Source of the DNA: an uncultured Bacteroidia bacterium
GTDB taxonomy: Bacteria; Bacteroidota; Bacteroidia; Bacteroidales; F082
Assembly (NCBI GenBank): GCA_902801465.1
Contig: CADCIH010000005.1
Coordinates: forward strand, 84,576-148,575
Length of the DNA stretch: 64,000 nt
Direction of reading: 5' to 3'
Below, one piece after another: positions 26,602 through 35,867 of this stretch (positions within the stretch are counted from its first letter, which is position 1; the number at the start of each line of letters is the position of its first letter). The notes beneath the pieces are model-generated. The model was not told the origin of the DNA and made no database searches. It saw nothing but the letters and a program-made list of their open reading frames with translations. Made by a program: the position numbers and the translations under genes.

Positions 26602-28049
26602 TAATAATACCTGTAGCTCTTCACCTCGCCGATATGGCGTGCGAGGCGGATCACCTGGTTGCTGTAGCCGAACTCGTTGTCGTACCACAGGTAGAGGATC
26701 ACGGTCTTGCCGTCTTCGCTGACCTTGGTGGCGGGAGCGTCGAAGATGCAGGCGCAGCTGTCGCCGATGCCGTCGCTGCTGACGAACTCGGTGTTGCTGC
26801 TGAAGCGGATCTGCTCGATGAGGTTGCCTTCGAGGCAGGCCATACGGAAGGCCTCGTTGACTTCTTCGACGGTGGTCGGACGTTCAAGGTCGAGGGCGAG
26901 CACTGCCAATGACACGTCGGGCGTAGGAACGCGGACGGCGTTGCTGGTCAGCTTGCCTTTCAGTTCGGGGATGGCTTTGGCAGCGGCCTTGCCGGCACCG
27001 GTCTCGGTGATGACCATGTTCAAGGCGGCGCTACGGCCACGACGCTCTTTCTTGTGGTAGTTGTCCAGCAAGTTCTGGTCGTTGGTGTAGCTGTGGATGG
27101 TCTCGATATGGCCTTTCACGATGCCGAAGTTCTTTAACATGACTTCAAGGCCGGGCACGATGGCGTTGGTGGTGCAGCTGGCAGCTGAGAACACGTGTTC
27201 TTTCTCGAGGTCGAGGGTGTCTTGGTTGACGCCATAGACCACATTCGGGATGTCGCCCTTGCCAGGAGCGGTGAGCAGCACCTTGCTGACACCCTTGGCT
27301 TGGAGGTGACGTTCGAGTGACTCTCTGTCGCGGAAAGCGCCGGTGTTGTCGATCAACAGGGCGTCATTAATGCCATAGGCGGTGTAGTCGAGGTCCTCAG
27401 GGTTCTTGGCTTCAAGGAAGAGGATCTTCTGGCCGTTGACCATCATGGCGTTCTCGCCGGGGACGGGAGTGCACACGCCGTGGAAATAACGGTGTACGGA
27501 GTCGGTGCGGAACAGGTTGATACGCTTGGCGATATCCTCGGGTGAGTTCTTGCGGGTGACGATGGCGCGGATGCGGAGGGCGTCGCCTCTGCCGGCCATC
27601 TCCGTCATCTCACGGCAGAGGATACGGCCGATACGACCGAAACCGTAAAGGATGACATCCTGGTGTCTGTTGCTACGCGGGACGGCATCGATGATGTAGC
27701 CGAGTTTGTCGCGGACAAAAGCAGTGACGTCGTTGTTGTACTTGTCATGCTCGTCGGTCCATTCTGAGTTGAGTCGTCCGATGTCGATACGGGCAGGAGC
27801 CAGATTCTCTGCCAGCAAGGCCTTGGCGATCAGCAGTGAATCCTGAACGCGGACGGGCTTGCCCAGCACGGTGGCGGCACGAAGGTGCTTGTTGAGGATC
27901 TTGCCTGAACCGCGGTTCACCAACAGCGAACGCAACAGGATCAGTTCCACTGACTTGTCGTACCACAGCCTACCCACGATGTTGATGAGTTCGTTGGCGG
28001 CCTTCTCGTTTTCATTCCATGACTTAAGAGAGCTTTCGTAACTATCCAT
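26601..28049 (-). CDS. gapA: Glyceraldehyde-3-phosphate dehydrogenase, long form
   Basis: A 482-residue protein starting at ATG 28049. About 130 extra N-terminal residues, mostly helical, precede a standard GAPDH: NAD-binding GFGRIGR (about 136), catalytic Cys292 in SAASCTTNA, the HSYTNDQNLLDN segment with the catalytic His, RRGRSAALN and ELKGKLTSNAVRVPTP. It converts glyceraldehyde-3-phosphate to 1,3-bisphosphoglycerate, or the reverse. The extended form occurs in some Bacteroidota besides the 335-residue enzyme. The start at 28088 is excluded because it overlaps the promoter. Confidence 0.93.
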   Translation of the reverse strand: MDSYESSLKSWNENEKAANELINIVGRLWYDKSVELILLRSLLVNRGSGKILNKHLRAATVLGKPVRVQDSLLIAKALLAENLAPARIDIGRLNSEWTDEHDKYNNDVTAFVRDKLGYIIDAVPRSNRHQDVILYGFGRIGRILCREMTEMAGRGDALRIRAIVTRKNSPEDIAKRINLFRTDSVHRYFHGVCTPVPGENAMMVNGQKILFLEAKNPEDLDYTAYGINDALLIDNTGAFRDRESLERHLQAKGVSKVLLTAPGKGDIPNVVYGVNQDTLDLEKEHVFSAASCTTNAIVPGLEVMLKNFGIVKGHIETIHSYTNDQNLLDNYHKKERRGRSAALNMVITETGAGKAAAKAIPELKGKLTSNAVRVPTPDVSLAVLALDLERPTTVEEVNEAFRMACLEGNLIEQIRFSSNTEFVSSDGIGDSCACIFDAPATKVSEDGKTVILYLWYDNEFGYSNQVIRLARHIGEVKSYRYY

Positions 28050-28085
28050 AATATCTTTTTTATAAGGTGAATAAATAGAATTTTG

Positions 28086-28093
28086 CAAAAATA
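28086..28093 (-). promoter_or_regulatory. TAnnTTTG promoter for GAPDH
   Basis: TATTTTTG on the minus strand, 36 bases before ATG 28049. Confidence 0.6.
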
Positions 28094-28130
28094 GGAATTA
28101 ATTGCATTGAAACGCCAAACGAGGCGGAAT

Positions 28131-28709
28131 TTATTGCATCCGCTCGTTGACGACATCCCAATTGATGATTTGCCAGAGAGCTGACATGTAATCGGGACGG
28201 CGGTTACGATAGTCGATGTAATAGGCATGTTCCCACACGTCGAACGTCAGCAAGGGCTTCAGTCCGCGTTGCAAGGGGTTGCCGGCGTTGATCTCTTGGG
28301 TGATGACGAGTTTGCCTTCGTTGTCGGCCGAGAGCCATACCCAGCCCGATCCGAACAAGGTGGCGCCTTTCTTGGCGAATTCTTCCTTGAAGGCTTCAAA
28401 CGAGCCAAACTGGGCGTCGATAGCCTGGGCGATCTTACCGACAGGGCGGTTGTCGGGACGTGCTGGACGGAACTGCAGGAAATAGAGGTTGTGGTTGAGG
28501 ATTTGGCCTGCGTTGTTGAAGACGCCGCCTTCAGCGGTGCGCACGATGTCTTCCAGCGCCATTGTCTCATAGGGCGTGCCCACGATGGCGTTGTTCAGGT
28601 TGTTGACATAGGTTTGCAGGTGCTTGCCATGATGGAAGCCTATGGTCTCTTCGCTGATCATAGGCTCCAGTTCGTTGGCTTGATAAGGTAGTTTGATAAG
28701 TTCGAACAT
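28131..28709 (-). CDS. sodB: Superoxide dismutase (Fe/Mn)
   Basis: A 192-residue enzyme starting at ATG 28709 (MFELIKLPYQ). Metal ligands are visible: His in GFHHGKHLQTYV (about 26), His in LNHNLYFLQF (about 73), and Asp and His in TFDVWEHAYYIDY. The NAGQILNHNLYF segment favours Fe or cambialistic use. It removes superoxide in the cytosol, as expected for an aerotolerant anaerobe. The promoter at 28743 rules out the upstream start. Confidence 0.97.
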   Translation of the reverse strand: MFELIKLPYQANELEPMISEETIGFHHGKHLQTYVNNLNNAIVGTPYETMALEDIVRTAEGGVFNNAGQILNHNLYFLQFRPARPDNRPVGKIAQAIDAQFGSFEAFKEEFAKKGATLFGSGWVWLSADNEGKLVITQEINAGNPLQRGLKPLLTFDVWEHAYYIDYRNRRPDYMSALWQIINWDVVNERMQ

Positions 28710-28742
28710 AATAAAAGTTTTAAGTGAATGATATATCACTTG

Positions 28743-28750
28743 CAAAGATA
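28743..28750 (-). promoter_or_regulatory. TAnnTTTG promoter for sod
   Basis: TATCTTTG on the minus strand, 33 bases before ATG 28709. Confidence 0.6.
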
Positions 28751-28756
28751 AAACTT

Positions 28757-29623
28757 TTATTGATTCGAATACATCTGATAGAGAGCAGAATTTGGATTGC
28801 TTTTCAAACGTTTCAGTGCGCGGTCCCTGATTTGGCGTGTGCGCTCACGCGAGATGCCCAAGTGGAGAGCGATTTCATCGAGTGAGTATTCACGTGGAGT
28901 GCCGATGCCATAGTACATGGTGATTACGATGCGCTCCTTTTCCGAGAGGGTTTTCAGCGAACGCTGGATGGCGTTGTTGTTGGATTCGTTCTCGACGGCC
29001 TCGTCGGTGGCGACGGAGTCGGAATCGACATATACATCGAGGAAGTTGCTGTCGTCTTCATCGTCGATAGGTGCGTCGGTCGAGATCTGATGCAGGTTCA
29101 TGCCCAGCAGGGCGCGCACCTTCGACTCGGGCATGTCGAGCTCGTTGGCGATCTCTTCTGTCGAGGGACGGCGCTGATATTCCTGTTCGAGCAAGGCGAT
29201 GGTCTTCTTCAACTTACTGACGGCTCCCACCTGGTTCAAAGGCAGGCGGATGGTGCGGGCCTGTTCGGCGACCGCTTGTAGGATCGACTGACGGATCCAC
29301 CATACTGCGTACGAGATGAACTTGAACCCACGGGTTTCGTCGAAACGTTGTGCGGCCTTGATGAGGCCCACGTTACCCTCGTTGATCAGGTCTTGCAGCG
29401 AAAGTCCCTGGTTCTGGTATTGCTTGGCCACTGAGACCACGAAGCGCAGGTTGGCCCTGACCAGCTGGTCCAAGGCTTCCTGGTCGCCAGCCTTGATGCG
29501 ACGTGAGAGTTCCACCTCTTCTTCGGGGGTGACCAAACGCTCCTTGGCGATGTCCTGAAGGTACTTCTCCAAGGTCCCAGCGTCACGGTTGGTGATGGAT
29601 TTTGAGATTTTAAGTTGTTTCAT
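28757..29623 (-). CDS. rpoD: Primary RNA polymerase sigma factor (RpoD/SigA, short Bacteroidota type)
   Basis: A 288-residue sigma-70 factor without region 1.1, as usual for the phylum. Region 1.2 opens at TLEKYLQDI; region 2 is NLRFVVSVAKQYQNQGLSLQDLINEGNVGLIKAAQ with FKFISYAVWWIRQSI; region 4 ends in the helix-turn-helix YSLDEIALHLGISRERTRQIRDRAL. It should recognise the TTG / TAnnTTTG promoters listed here. Its ATG overlaps the stop of the upstream HtrA gene (ATGA), so it is translationally coupled to a periplasmic protease. Confidence 0.96.
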   Translation of the reverse strand: MKQLKISKSITNRDAGTLEKYLQDIAKERLVTPEEEVELSRRIKAGDQEALDQLVRANLRFVVSVAKQYQNQGLSLQDLINEGNVGLIKAAQRFDETRGFKFISYAVWWIRQSILQAVAEQARTIRLPLNQVGAVSKLKKTIALLEQEYQRRPSTEEIANELDMPESKVRALLGMNLHQISTDAPIDDEDDSNFLDVYVDSDSVATDEAVENESNNNAIQRSLKTLSEKERIVITMYYGIGTPREYSLDEIALHLGISRERTRQIRDRALKRLKSNPNSALYQMYSNQ

Positions 29624-31026
29624 TGGTTGTTGGTTTTTTCCAGCTCGTTTTTCGAGTTGACAGACTTGCCGTTGATGGCGGTGATGATGAAGCCTTCGAC
29701 GCCAGCACCTTGGAAGGCACCTTGACGGATCTCCACGATCTTGAGACCGTTTTTGATGCGCAGGTTGCCCATCTCCTGTTGGCTAACGGGGCGTAGCACG
29801 ATGCCCAGGGTGGCGTTGTAGAAGCTCTCCCCTTTCTTGACCACTTCGGTCGAGTTCGAGGCGTTGAGGAGTCCCACTTGGTAGGCGCGTTCTTCACCGT
29901 CGTGCACTACGTTCACGGTGACTTCGTCGCCGGGTCGGTACTGGTTGACGATTTCGGTCAGCTGTGTAGTGGTGTTCACCGCATTGCCGTTGATGCTCAC
30001 GACCACGTCGCCAGTCTGGATTCCGGCTTTCTGAGCGGCACCACCATCGGTGAGTCCTGCTACATACACGCCTTTGATGTCTTTCATGCCGGCTTGTTTT
30101 GCGAGGTCGGCATTCATCTCGGCGATTTGGATGCCTATGTAAGCGCGTTGGGTCTCTCCGTACATCAGAAGGTCGTCAACCACCTTGCGGACAATGTTCG
30201 AGGGTATCGCGAAGGAGTAGCCTTCATAGGATCCCGTGTGGGATGCGATGGCGGCGTTGATGCCGATGAGTTCGCCCCGGGTGTTCACCAGTGCGCCGCC
30301 GCTGTTGCCGCGGTTCACTGCAGCGTCGGTCTGGATGAACGACTCCACGGTGCTGCCTTCTCCAAGGATGCCGATGTTACGTGCCTTGGCGCTCACGATG
30401 CCGGCGGTCACCGTTGATGTCAAGTTGAAAGGGTTGCCAACGGCGAGAACCCACTCGCCCACCTTCACCTTGTCGGAATCGCCAAACACCAGATAGTCGA
30501 AGTCACTGCCTTCCACCTTGATCAATGCCAGGTCCGACGAGGGGTCGGTGCCGATGATGGTTGCCTGACGGACTACCTTATTATTAAAGGTGACCTCTAC
30601 AGTGTTGGCTCCCTCCACCACGTGGTTGTTAGTGACGATATATCCGTCGGGCGAGAGCACCACGCCTGAGCCATAGGCTACCATGGTGTTGTTCTGCGTC
30701 TGCCCAGGGATACCATACAGGTGCTCAAGGAAAGCCCCGAAAAAGTCATTGTACGTAGGCGTGTTCTGGATGATGGTCGTCTTGATATGCACCACGGCGT
30801 TGACACTCGCCTCGGCCGCGTCTACAAAATCAGGAGTGTTCTCGGTGGGCAAAAAGGCCGTGCGGTAAGTCTGCATCTCCGCCTGAGCCTGCTCGATCTC
30901 ATTGTTCTCAACTGCCTGAGACATGGTCTCGGGAGTCGTAGTGCTTTCACATGCCGACAGCACGATAAGGGCCACAGCAACTGCGACCACCCTGATGGTG
31001 GTCATCCACATTCTTTTCATTCGCAT
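29620..31026 (-). CDS. degP: HtrA/DegP-type serine protease with lipoprotein signal
   Basis: A 468-residue protein. The catalytic triad is visible: His135 (VTNNHVVEG), Asp165 (DPSSDLALI) and Ser242 (RGNSGGAL). Two PDZ domains follow (about 285-375 and 385-468), the first with GVYVAGLTDGGAAQKAGI. The N-terminus has a lipobox (IVLSAC, Cys26), so the enzyme is probably membrane-tethered rather than free in the periplasm. It degrades or refolds damaged envelope proteins. A second Met three codons into the frame is an equally possible start. Confidence 0.95.
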   Translation of the reverse strand: MRMKRMWMTTIRVVAVAVALIVLSACESTTTPETMSQAVENNEIEQAQAEMQTYRTAFLPTENTPDFVDAAEASVNAVVHIKTTIIQNTPTYNDFFGAFLEHLYGIPGQTQNNTMVAYGSGVVLSPDGYIVTNNHVVEGANTVEVTFNNKVVRQATIIGTDPSSDLALIKVEGSDFDYLVFGDSDKVKVGEWVLAVGNPFNLTSTVTAGIVSAKARNIGILGEGSTVESFIQTDAAVNRGNSGGALVNTRGELIGINAAIASHTGSYEGYSFAIPSNIVRKVVDDLLMYGETQRAYIGIQIAEMNADLAKQAGMKDIKGVYVAGLTDGGAAQKAGIQTGDVVVSINGNAVNTTTQLTEIVNQYRPGDEVTVNVVHDGEERAYQVGLLNASNSTEVVKKGESFYNATLGIVLRPVSQQEMGNLRIKNGLKIVEIRQGAFQGAGVEGFIITAINGKSVNSKNELEKTNNQ

Positions 31027-31095
31027 ATTTATAAAATAGTTTCGGTTTTCGTTGTTATTAATGCGCTTTTTCCGAGTTTATTGCACCAAAAAGTG

Positions 31096-31103
31096 TATTT
31101 TTG
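31096..31103 (+). promoter_or_regulatory. TAnnTTTG promoter for the GNAT-mltG-mutase operon
   Basis: TATTTTTG. Transcription would begin near 31108, so the GNAT start is ATG 31146 and not the earlier codon at 31101. Confidence 0.5.
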
Positions 31104-31145
31104 TCAAGAAAAAAGCGGGTGAATTATAATCAAAAAACATGCCAC

Positions 31146-31667
31146 ATGTTCATTTCCGATGGAATTATTTCTATAAGAATAGCAGAGCCTGAAGATGCCT
31201 CCCTGATCTACCAGTGGGAGAACGACAGAAGCCTCTGGAGGGTGAGTGAGACCAATGTGCCGACCTCCCTTTTCCAGATAGAACAGTTTCTATTAGGAAA
31301 CTCTGACTTGTTTGGCAACAGGCAACAACGGCTCATGATTCTCCTTAAAGGGGAAGAGCAACCTATAGGGAGCATCGACCTGTTCGATTACGATCCCGTC
31401 AACAGCCGCGTGGGTATAGGTGTGCTCGTTGAGAACGGCTACCGAGGCAAGGGATATGCAACCTCCGCCATGCGACTGTGTCTCGACTATCTCTTCAATA
31501 ACCTGATGATTCATCAGGTACATTGCATCATCGATGTGACCAACGAGGAAAGCCATCGCCTGTTTCGTGGGTTGGGCTTCAGCGAAGGCGGCCGCCGCTC
31601 CGACTGGATCAAAACGCCCGAAGGATATCTTGATGTGGTGTTCTATCAAAAAATCCACCAAGCATGA
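31146..31667 (+). CDS. GNAT family N-acetyltransferase
   Basis: A 173-residue acetyltransferase of the RimJ/RimL-like type: IRIAEPEDASLIYQWENDRSLW at the start, the acetyl-CoA-binding VLVENGYRGKGYATSAM in the middle and NEESHRLFRGLGFSEGGRRSDWI near the end. It transfers acetyl to an amine; the substrate is unknown (protein N-terminus, amino sugar or spermidine-like are all possible). It is first in a five-gene operon, and its stop overlaps the mltG ATG. Confidence 0.88.
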   Translation: MFISDGIISIRIAEPEDASLIYQWENDRSLWRVSETNVPTSLFQIEQFLLGNSDLFGNRQQRLMILLKGEEQPIGSIDLFDYDPVNSRVGIGVLVENGYRGKGYATSAMRLCLDYLFNNLMIHQVHCIIDVTNEESHRLFRGLGFSEGGRRSDWIKTPEGYLDVVFYQKIHQA

Positions 31668-32686
31668 AAAAGAAAATCTTCATAGGAATCATCGTTGTCA
31701 TAGTAATGCTTGCCATTATGGCAGGCTATCAAGTTTACAACGCCGTCATGAAACCCAATGTGGCCGTTCACGGCCAAAAGGATTTCTCCTTGTTCATCCC
31801 CACGGGTGCCGACTTTGATCAAGTGAAGGATTCACTATATGGTAACGACCTTATCGTCAGCCACAAAAGTTTCGAGTGGTGGGCCGGACAAAGGGACTAT
31901 ACCGATGATGTGAAACCAGGACATTATATCCTGCGCAACGGAATGAGCAACCGTCAGTTGTTAAACCTCCTTGATGGCGGGTTGCAGACTCCCGTCAAGG
32001 TGACCTTCAACAATATGCGTACTGTTGCCCAGCTGGCTGGTCGTATCGGTGAACAGATCGAGGCCGACTCTGCCGACATCGTGAACTATCTCAGTGACCC
32101 CTCCAACCTGGCTGATTTGGGCTTCAACCGACAAACCATTCCCGCCTTGTTCCTACCCAATACGTACGAATTCTATTGGAACACCAACGCGGCCCAGTTT
32201 GCTGAGAAGATGAAAAAGGAATACGAGAAATTTTGGAACGGTGAGCGGCTTGAGAAAGCCAAGAACATCGCCCTCTCTCCTGTCCAGGTAAGCATTTTGG
32301 CCTCCATCGTCGACAAGGAGACCAACAAAACCGACGAGATGCCTAGAATCGCCGGGGTGTATCTCAACAGGCTTAGAAACGGATGGTTGCTTCAAGCCGA
32401 CCCTACCCTGGTGTTTGCCGTAGGCGACTTCAACCTGAAACGGGTACTCAACATCCACAAGGAAGTTGAGTCTCCATACAATACCTACAAGTATCCAGGG
32501 CTGCCTCCTGGACCAATCTGCATTCCTTCATTGGCATCAATTAATGCGGTTTTGAATGCGGAGAAACACAATTATTATTATTTTTGCGCAAAAGATGACT
32601 TCTCGGGATATCATGTGTTTGCGAAAACGCTGACGGAACATAATAGGAATGCGCAGAGGTATCAGAGAGAGTTGGGGAGGAGATAA
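31664..32686 (+). CDS. mltG: Endolytic murein transglycosylase MltG
   Basis: A 340-residue protein with one N-terminal membrane segment (IFIGIIVVIVMLAIMAGY), a LysM-like region and a YceG domain. The catalytic Glu is in ILASIVDKET (Glu219); YLNRLRNGWLLQADPTLVFA and YNTYKYPGLPPGPICIPSLASI are conserved. It cuts nascent glycan strands and ends peptidoglycan polymerisation. The first heptamer repeat unit upstream of the next gene contains its stop codon. Confidence 0.96.
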   Translation: MKKKIFIGIIVVIVMLAIMAGYQVYNAVMKPNVAVHGQKDFSLFIPTGADFDQVKDSLYGNDLIVSHKSFEWWAGQRDYTDDVKPGHYILRNGMSNRQLLNLLDGGLQTPVKVTFNNMRTVAQLAGRIGEQIEADSADIVNYLSDPSNLADLGFNRQTIPALFLPNTYEFYWNTNAAQFAEKMKKEYEKFWNGERLEKAKNIALSPVQVSILASIVDKETNKTDEMPRIAGVYLNRLRNGWLLQADPTLVFAVGDFNLKRVLNIHKEVESPYNTYKYPGLPPGPICIPSLASINAVLNAEKHNYYYFCAKDDFSGYHVFAKTLTEHNRNAQRYQRELGRR

Positions 32687-32722
32687 AAGTTAAGAGATAA
32701 AAGATAAAAGTTAAAAGTTAAA
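32681..32722. repeat. Six-unit heptamer tandem repeat before the mannomutase fusion
   Basis: Six 7-nt units (AGATAAA, AGTTAAG, AGATAAA, AGATAAA, AGTTAAA, AGTTAAA) running straight into the ATG at 32725. Confidence 0.9.
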
Positions 32723-32724
32723 AG

Positions 32725-34461
32725 ATGAAAGCATTTAAAGCGTATGACATCAGAGGGGAATGGGGCACCGACTTGAATGAGGAGATTGCCTATCGCATCG
32801 GTTATTTCCTTCATAGGATTCTGGATGTTGACACTGTCCTGGTGGGTCGCGACATGAGGCTCTCGTCGGATGCCATGTTCGAAAACCTCACACGGGGTAT
32901 TACCGATAGTGGCGTCAACGTTGATGAGATTGGCCTTTCCACCACCCCGATGGTCTATTGGAGCACCGCCAAATATGGATACGATGCCTCGGTGATGATC
33001 ACCGCCTCACACAACCCCAAGAACCACAATGGACTGAAGATATCCAAAACCAACGCCCTTCCAGTGGGGTACGACACGGGGCTGAACCGTCTCGAAGCCT
33101 TTGTGGAAAGCGACGAACCCTGCGTTCCTGTTGCCAAAAAAGGCATCATCCGCCATAAAGAAGTAAAAGACGACTATCTGAAGTTTCAACTCGGCTATGT
33201 GGGTGACCTTTCCAACCTCAACATCGCGGTGGACTGCAGCAGTGGCATGTCGTCGCTGTTTGTCCATCAGCTCATCGGCAACGCCCATTACATCAACGAT
33301 ACGCTTGATGGTAACTTCCCCAGCCATGAGCCCAATCCGCTCGAGGCCGTCAGCCAGGAACAGATCAAGGCACTGGTCAAAAAGGAAGGATGCGACATCG
33401 GGTTGCTGTTTGACGGTGATGCCGACCGTATCACCTTCATCGACGAGCTGGGTAACTTCATATCGCCTGACTTGATGATCGCATTTCTAGGCAACTATTT
33501 TCTCGGTGAACGTCATGAGAAAGGCATCGTGCTGCAAGACATCCGCAGCTCGCGTGCCATCCAAGAATACCTTAACCGCTACCAAGCCAAGGTGGAGACC
33601 TGGCGTGTGGGCCGTGCTTACGCCGCGTTGAAACTGCGTGAACTCGACGGTGTGTATGGTGGCGAGTTGGCCGGACACTATTATTTCCGCGACTTCTATT
33701 ATTCCGACTCTGCCCTGTTGGCCGCCTCCATCGTGCTGCGCCTGCTGGCCGAGTTCAAGCGTCAAGGCCGCACCATGAGCTCCATTGTCAAGGAGATCTC
33801 CCAGTATCAGAACTCCGGTGAGATCAACTTCAAACTTGAACGCAAGCAGGAAGCCATGGATGCCGTGCGCGACCATTACACCGCCATCGAGAAGCCTGAA
33901 CGTTACCTCGATTTCGACGGCTACCGGCTCGACTATCCTGACTGGTGGTTCAACATCAGGCCTTCCAATACCGAGCCATACCTTCGTTTCCTTGCCGAGG
34001 CCAAGGATGAGCATAGACTGAAAGACGTGATTAAGAAGGTGACCGATATCGTCAAGACGTTCGCTTGCCTGTTGCTGTTCTGTGTCCTCTTTGCCGGATG
34101 CGGCCAAAACATCGAAAAATCGCGCATACACTTCGACCGTGGGCTGGAACTGATGTACACCACAGCCTATTCCGCCAAAGCAGAGGAAGAGTTCACACTG
34201 GCCATCAAATACGACGAAAGCAACCCTGAGGCTTATTACTATCGCGGCTGCACCAAGTTCAACCAAGGCAAGTTCGACAGTGCCATCCTCGACTTTGAGA
34301 AGGCCATTGAACTCCGTCCAGGCTATCAGGAAGCAGAGTTTTCCTTGGGCAGGATTTATTTCATCAAAAACGATTACGACATGGCGTGTTTCTACTACCG
34401 TTCCGCCCAGCTTCACGGACGGGAGAACATGGACGACTATGTCAAGTCGTGTCCCGAATAA
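32725..34461 (+). CDS. Phosphomannomutase/phosphoglucomutase fused to a TPR lipoprotein
   Basis: A single 578-codon frame with two parts. Residues 1-446 are a complete alpha-phosphohexomutase: active Ser95 in TASHNP, metal loop FDGDADR (Asp230, 232, 234), sugar loop GGELAGHYYFRD and phosphate loop RPSNTEPYLR. It should interconvert hexose-1- and hexose-6-phosphates. Directly after the normal mutase end (VIKKVTDIVKTF) comes a hydrophobic core and lipobox (LFAGC, Cys459), then TPR repeats (about 470-560, e.g. NPEAYYYRGCTKFNQGKFDSAI). Lipoproteins are normally separate. GTG codons at 34027 and 34039 could start a separate lipoprotein; otherwise the enzyme carries an internal membrane segment. 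Confidence 0.9.
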   Translation: MKAFKAYDIRGEWGTDLNEEIAYRIGYFLHRILDVDTVLVGRDMRLSSDAMFENLTRGITDSGVNVDEIGLSTTPMVYWSTAKYGYDASVMITASHNPKNHNGLKISKTNALPVGYDTGLNRLEAFVESDEPCVPVAKKGIIRHKEVKDDYLKFQLGYVGDLSNLNIAVDCSSGMSSLFVHQLIGNAHYINDTLDGNFPSHEPNPLEAVSQEQIKALVKKEGCDIGLLFDGDADRITFIDELGNFISPDLMIAFLGNYFLGERHEKGIVLQDIRSSRAIQEYLNRYQAKVETWRVGRAYAALKLRELDGVYGGELAGHYYFRDFYYSDSALLAASIVLRLLAEFKRQGRTMSSIVKEISQYQNSGEINFKLERKQEAMDAVRDHYTAIEKPERYLDFDGYRLDYPDWWFNIRPSNTEPYLRFLAEAKDEHRLKDVIKKVTDIVKTFACLLLFCVLFAGCGQNIEKSRIHFDRGLELMYTTAYSAKAEEEFTLAIKYDESNPEAYYYRGCTKFNQGKFDSAILDFEKAIELRPGYQEAEFSLGRIYFIKNDYDMACFYYRSAQLHGRENMDDYVKSCPE

Positions 34462-34484
34462 TCAACTAATAAAGATAAAGAAAT

Positions 34485-35867
34485 ATGACACTCATCAAAT
34501 CCATTTCCGGTATCCGCGGCACCATCGGTGGTGTTCCCGGTGACAACCTCACTCCTATCGACATGGTGAAGTTCACAGCGGCTTTTGTGAAATTTGTCCA
34601 ACGCAAGGGCATCCAGCGTCCCCGTATCGTGGTAGGACGCGACGCACGCATGTCGGGCTTTTTTGTGAACCAAGTGGTATGCGGCACCTTGCAGGCCATG
34701 GGCGCCGATGTGCTCGACATCGGCCTGAGCACCACTCCTACCACTGAAATCGCCGTCACGGGACTGAAAGCCGATGCCGGCATCATCCTCACCGCGAGCC
34801 ACAATCCGGCACAATGGAATGCCTTAAAGCTCCTCAATGAGAAGGGCGAGTTCATCTCCGCCGCTGAAGGCGCTTGGCTGCTCGACGTGGCCGCCAAGGA
34901 CGAGTTCGAGTTCGTCACTATCGACAAGATTGGTGGTTACCAGCAGATCGATGGATGGATGGACAAACATGTGGAGATGGTATGCCAACTGCCTCTGGTG
35001 AACAAAGAGGTGATCAAGGCCGCCCATTTCAAGGTTGCTGTCGACGCAGTTAACAGCACTGGCGGCATCGCCATCCCGAAGATGCTCCGTGCCTTGGGCG
35101 TGGACGACATCCTGGAACTCAATTGCGAGCCTACGGGTAACTTTGCCCATACCCCCGAGCCGTTGGCACAAAACCTCACCGACATCTGCCGTTATGTGAA
35201 GGAACAAGGCTGCGACTTCGGCGTGGTGGTCGATCCCGATGTGGACCGTCTGGTATTTGTGAAGGAAGACGGCGAGCTGTTTGGCGAGGAGTACACTTTG
35301 GTGTCGGTGGCCGACTTCGTGCTAAAGCACACGCCTGGTCCGACCGTGTCGAACCTCTCCTCCACCCGTGCCCTGCGCGACGTGACACGTTCCTACGGAC
35401 AGGAGTATGCCGCTGCTGCCGTGGGCGAGGTCAACGTGGTGGAGAAGATGAAGGAAGTGGGAGCCGTGATTGGCGGCGAAGGCAACGGAGGCGTCATCTA
35501 TCCCGCCATCCACTATGGCCGCGACGCTTTGGTAGGCACCGCACTGTTCCTCACCCAACTGGCCGAGAAGCGTATCAAATGCTCTGAGCTGAAGAAGACC
35601 TATCCCGCCTATTACATGTCGAAGAACAAGATCCAGCTTACCCCCGACATGGATGTGGATGGCATCCTGGCCAAGTTTGCCGAAAAGTTCAAGGACGAGC
35701 AAGTGACTACTATCGACGGTGTGAAAATCGACTTCGAGGAAGGCTGGGTGCACCTTCGCAAGTCGAACACTGAGCCCATCATTCGCATCTATTCCGAAGG
35801 CAAGTCGGAGGCAGAGGCAGAGCGTTTTGCACAATTGATTTTGAGTTGCAAAGACATATTACAATGA
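34485..35867 (+). CDS. glmM: Phosphoglucosamine mutase
   Basis: A 460-residue alpha-phosphohexomutase of the GlmM subgroup used in Bacteroidota: IKSISGIRGTIGG at the start, active Ser105 in ILTASHNPAQWNALK, metal loop DPDVDR, GGEGNGGVIYP and the phosphate loop HLRKSNTEPIIRIYSE. It makes glucosamine-1-phosphate for UDP-GlcNAc, feeding peptidoglycan and lipid A. It follows the mannomutase fusion in the same operon; the two paralogues differ in their metal and sugar loops. Confidence 0.95.
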   Translation: MTLIKSISGIRGTIGGVPGDNLTPIDMVKFTAAFVKFVQRKGIQRPRIVVGRDARMSGFFVNQVVCGTLQAMGADVLDIGLSTTPTTEIAVTGLKADAGIILTASHNPAQWNALKLLNEKGEFISAAEGAWLLDVAAKDEFEFVTIDKIGGYQQIDGWMDKHVEMVCQLPLVNKEVIKAAHFKVAVDAVNSTGGIAIPKMLRALGVDDILELNCEPTGNFAHTPEPLAQNLTDICRYVKEQGCDFGVVVDPDVDRLVFVKEDGELFGEEYTLVSVADFVLKHTPGPTVSNLSSTRALRDVTRSYGQEYAAAAVGEVNVVEKMKEVGAVIGGEGNGGVIYPAIHYGRDALVGTALFLTQLAEKRIKCSELKKTYPAYYMSKNKIQLTPDMDVDGILAKFAEKFKDEQVTTIDGVKIDFEEGWVHLRKSNTEPIIRIYSEGKSEAEAERFAQLILSCKDILQ

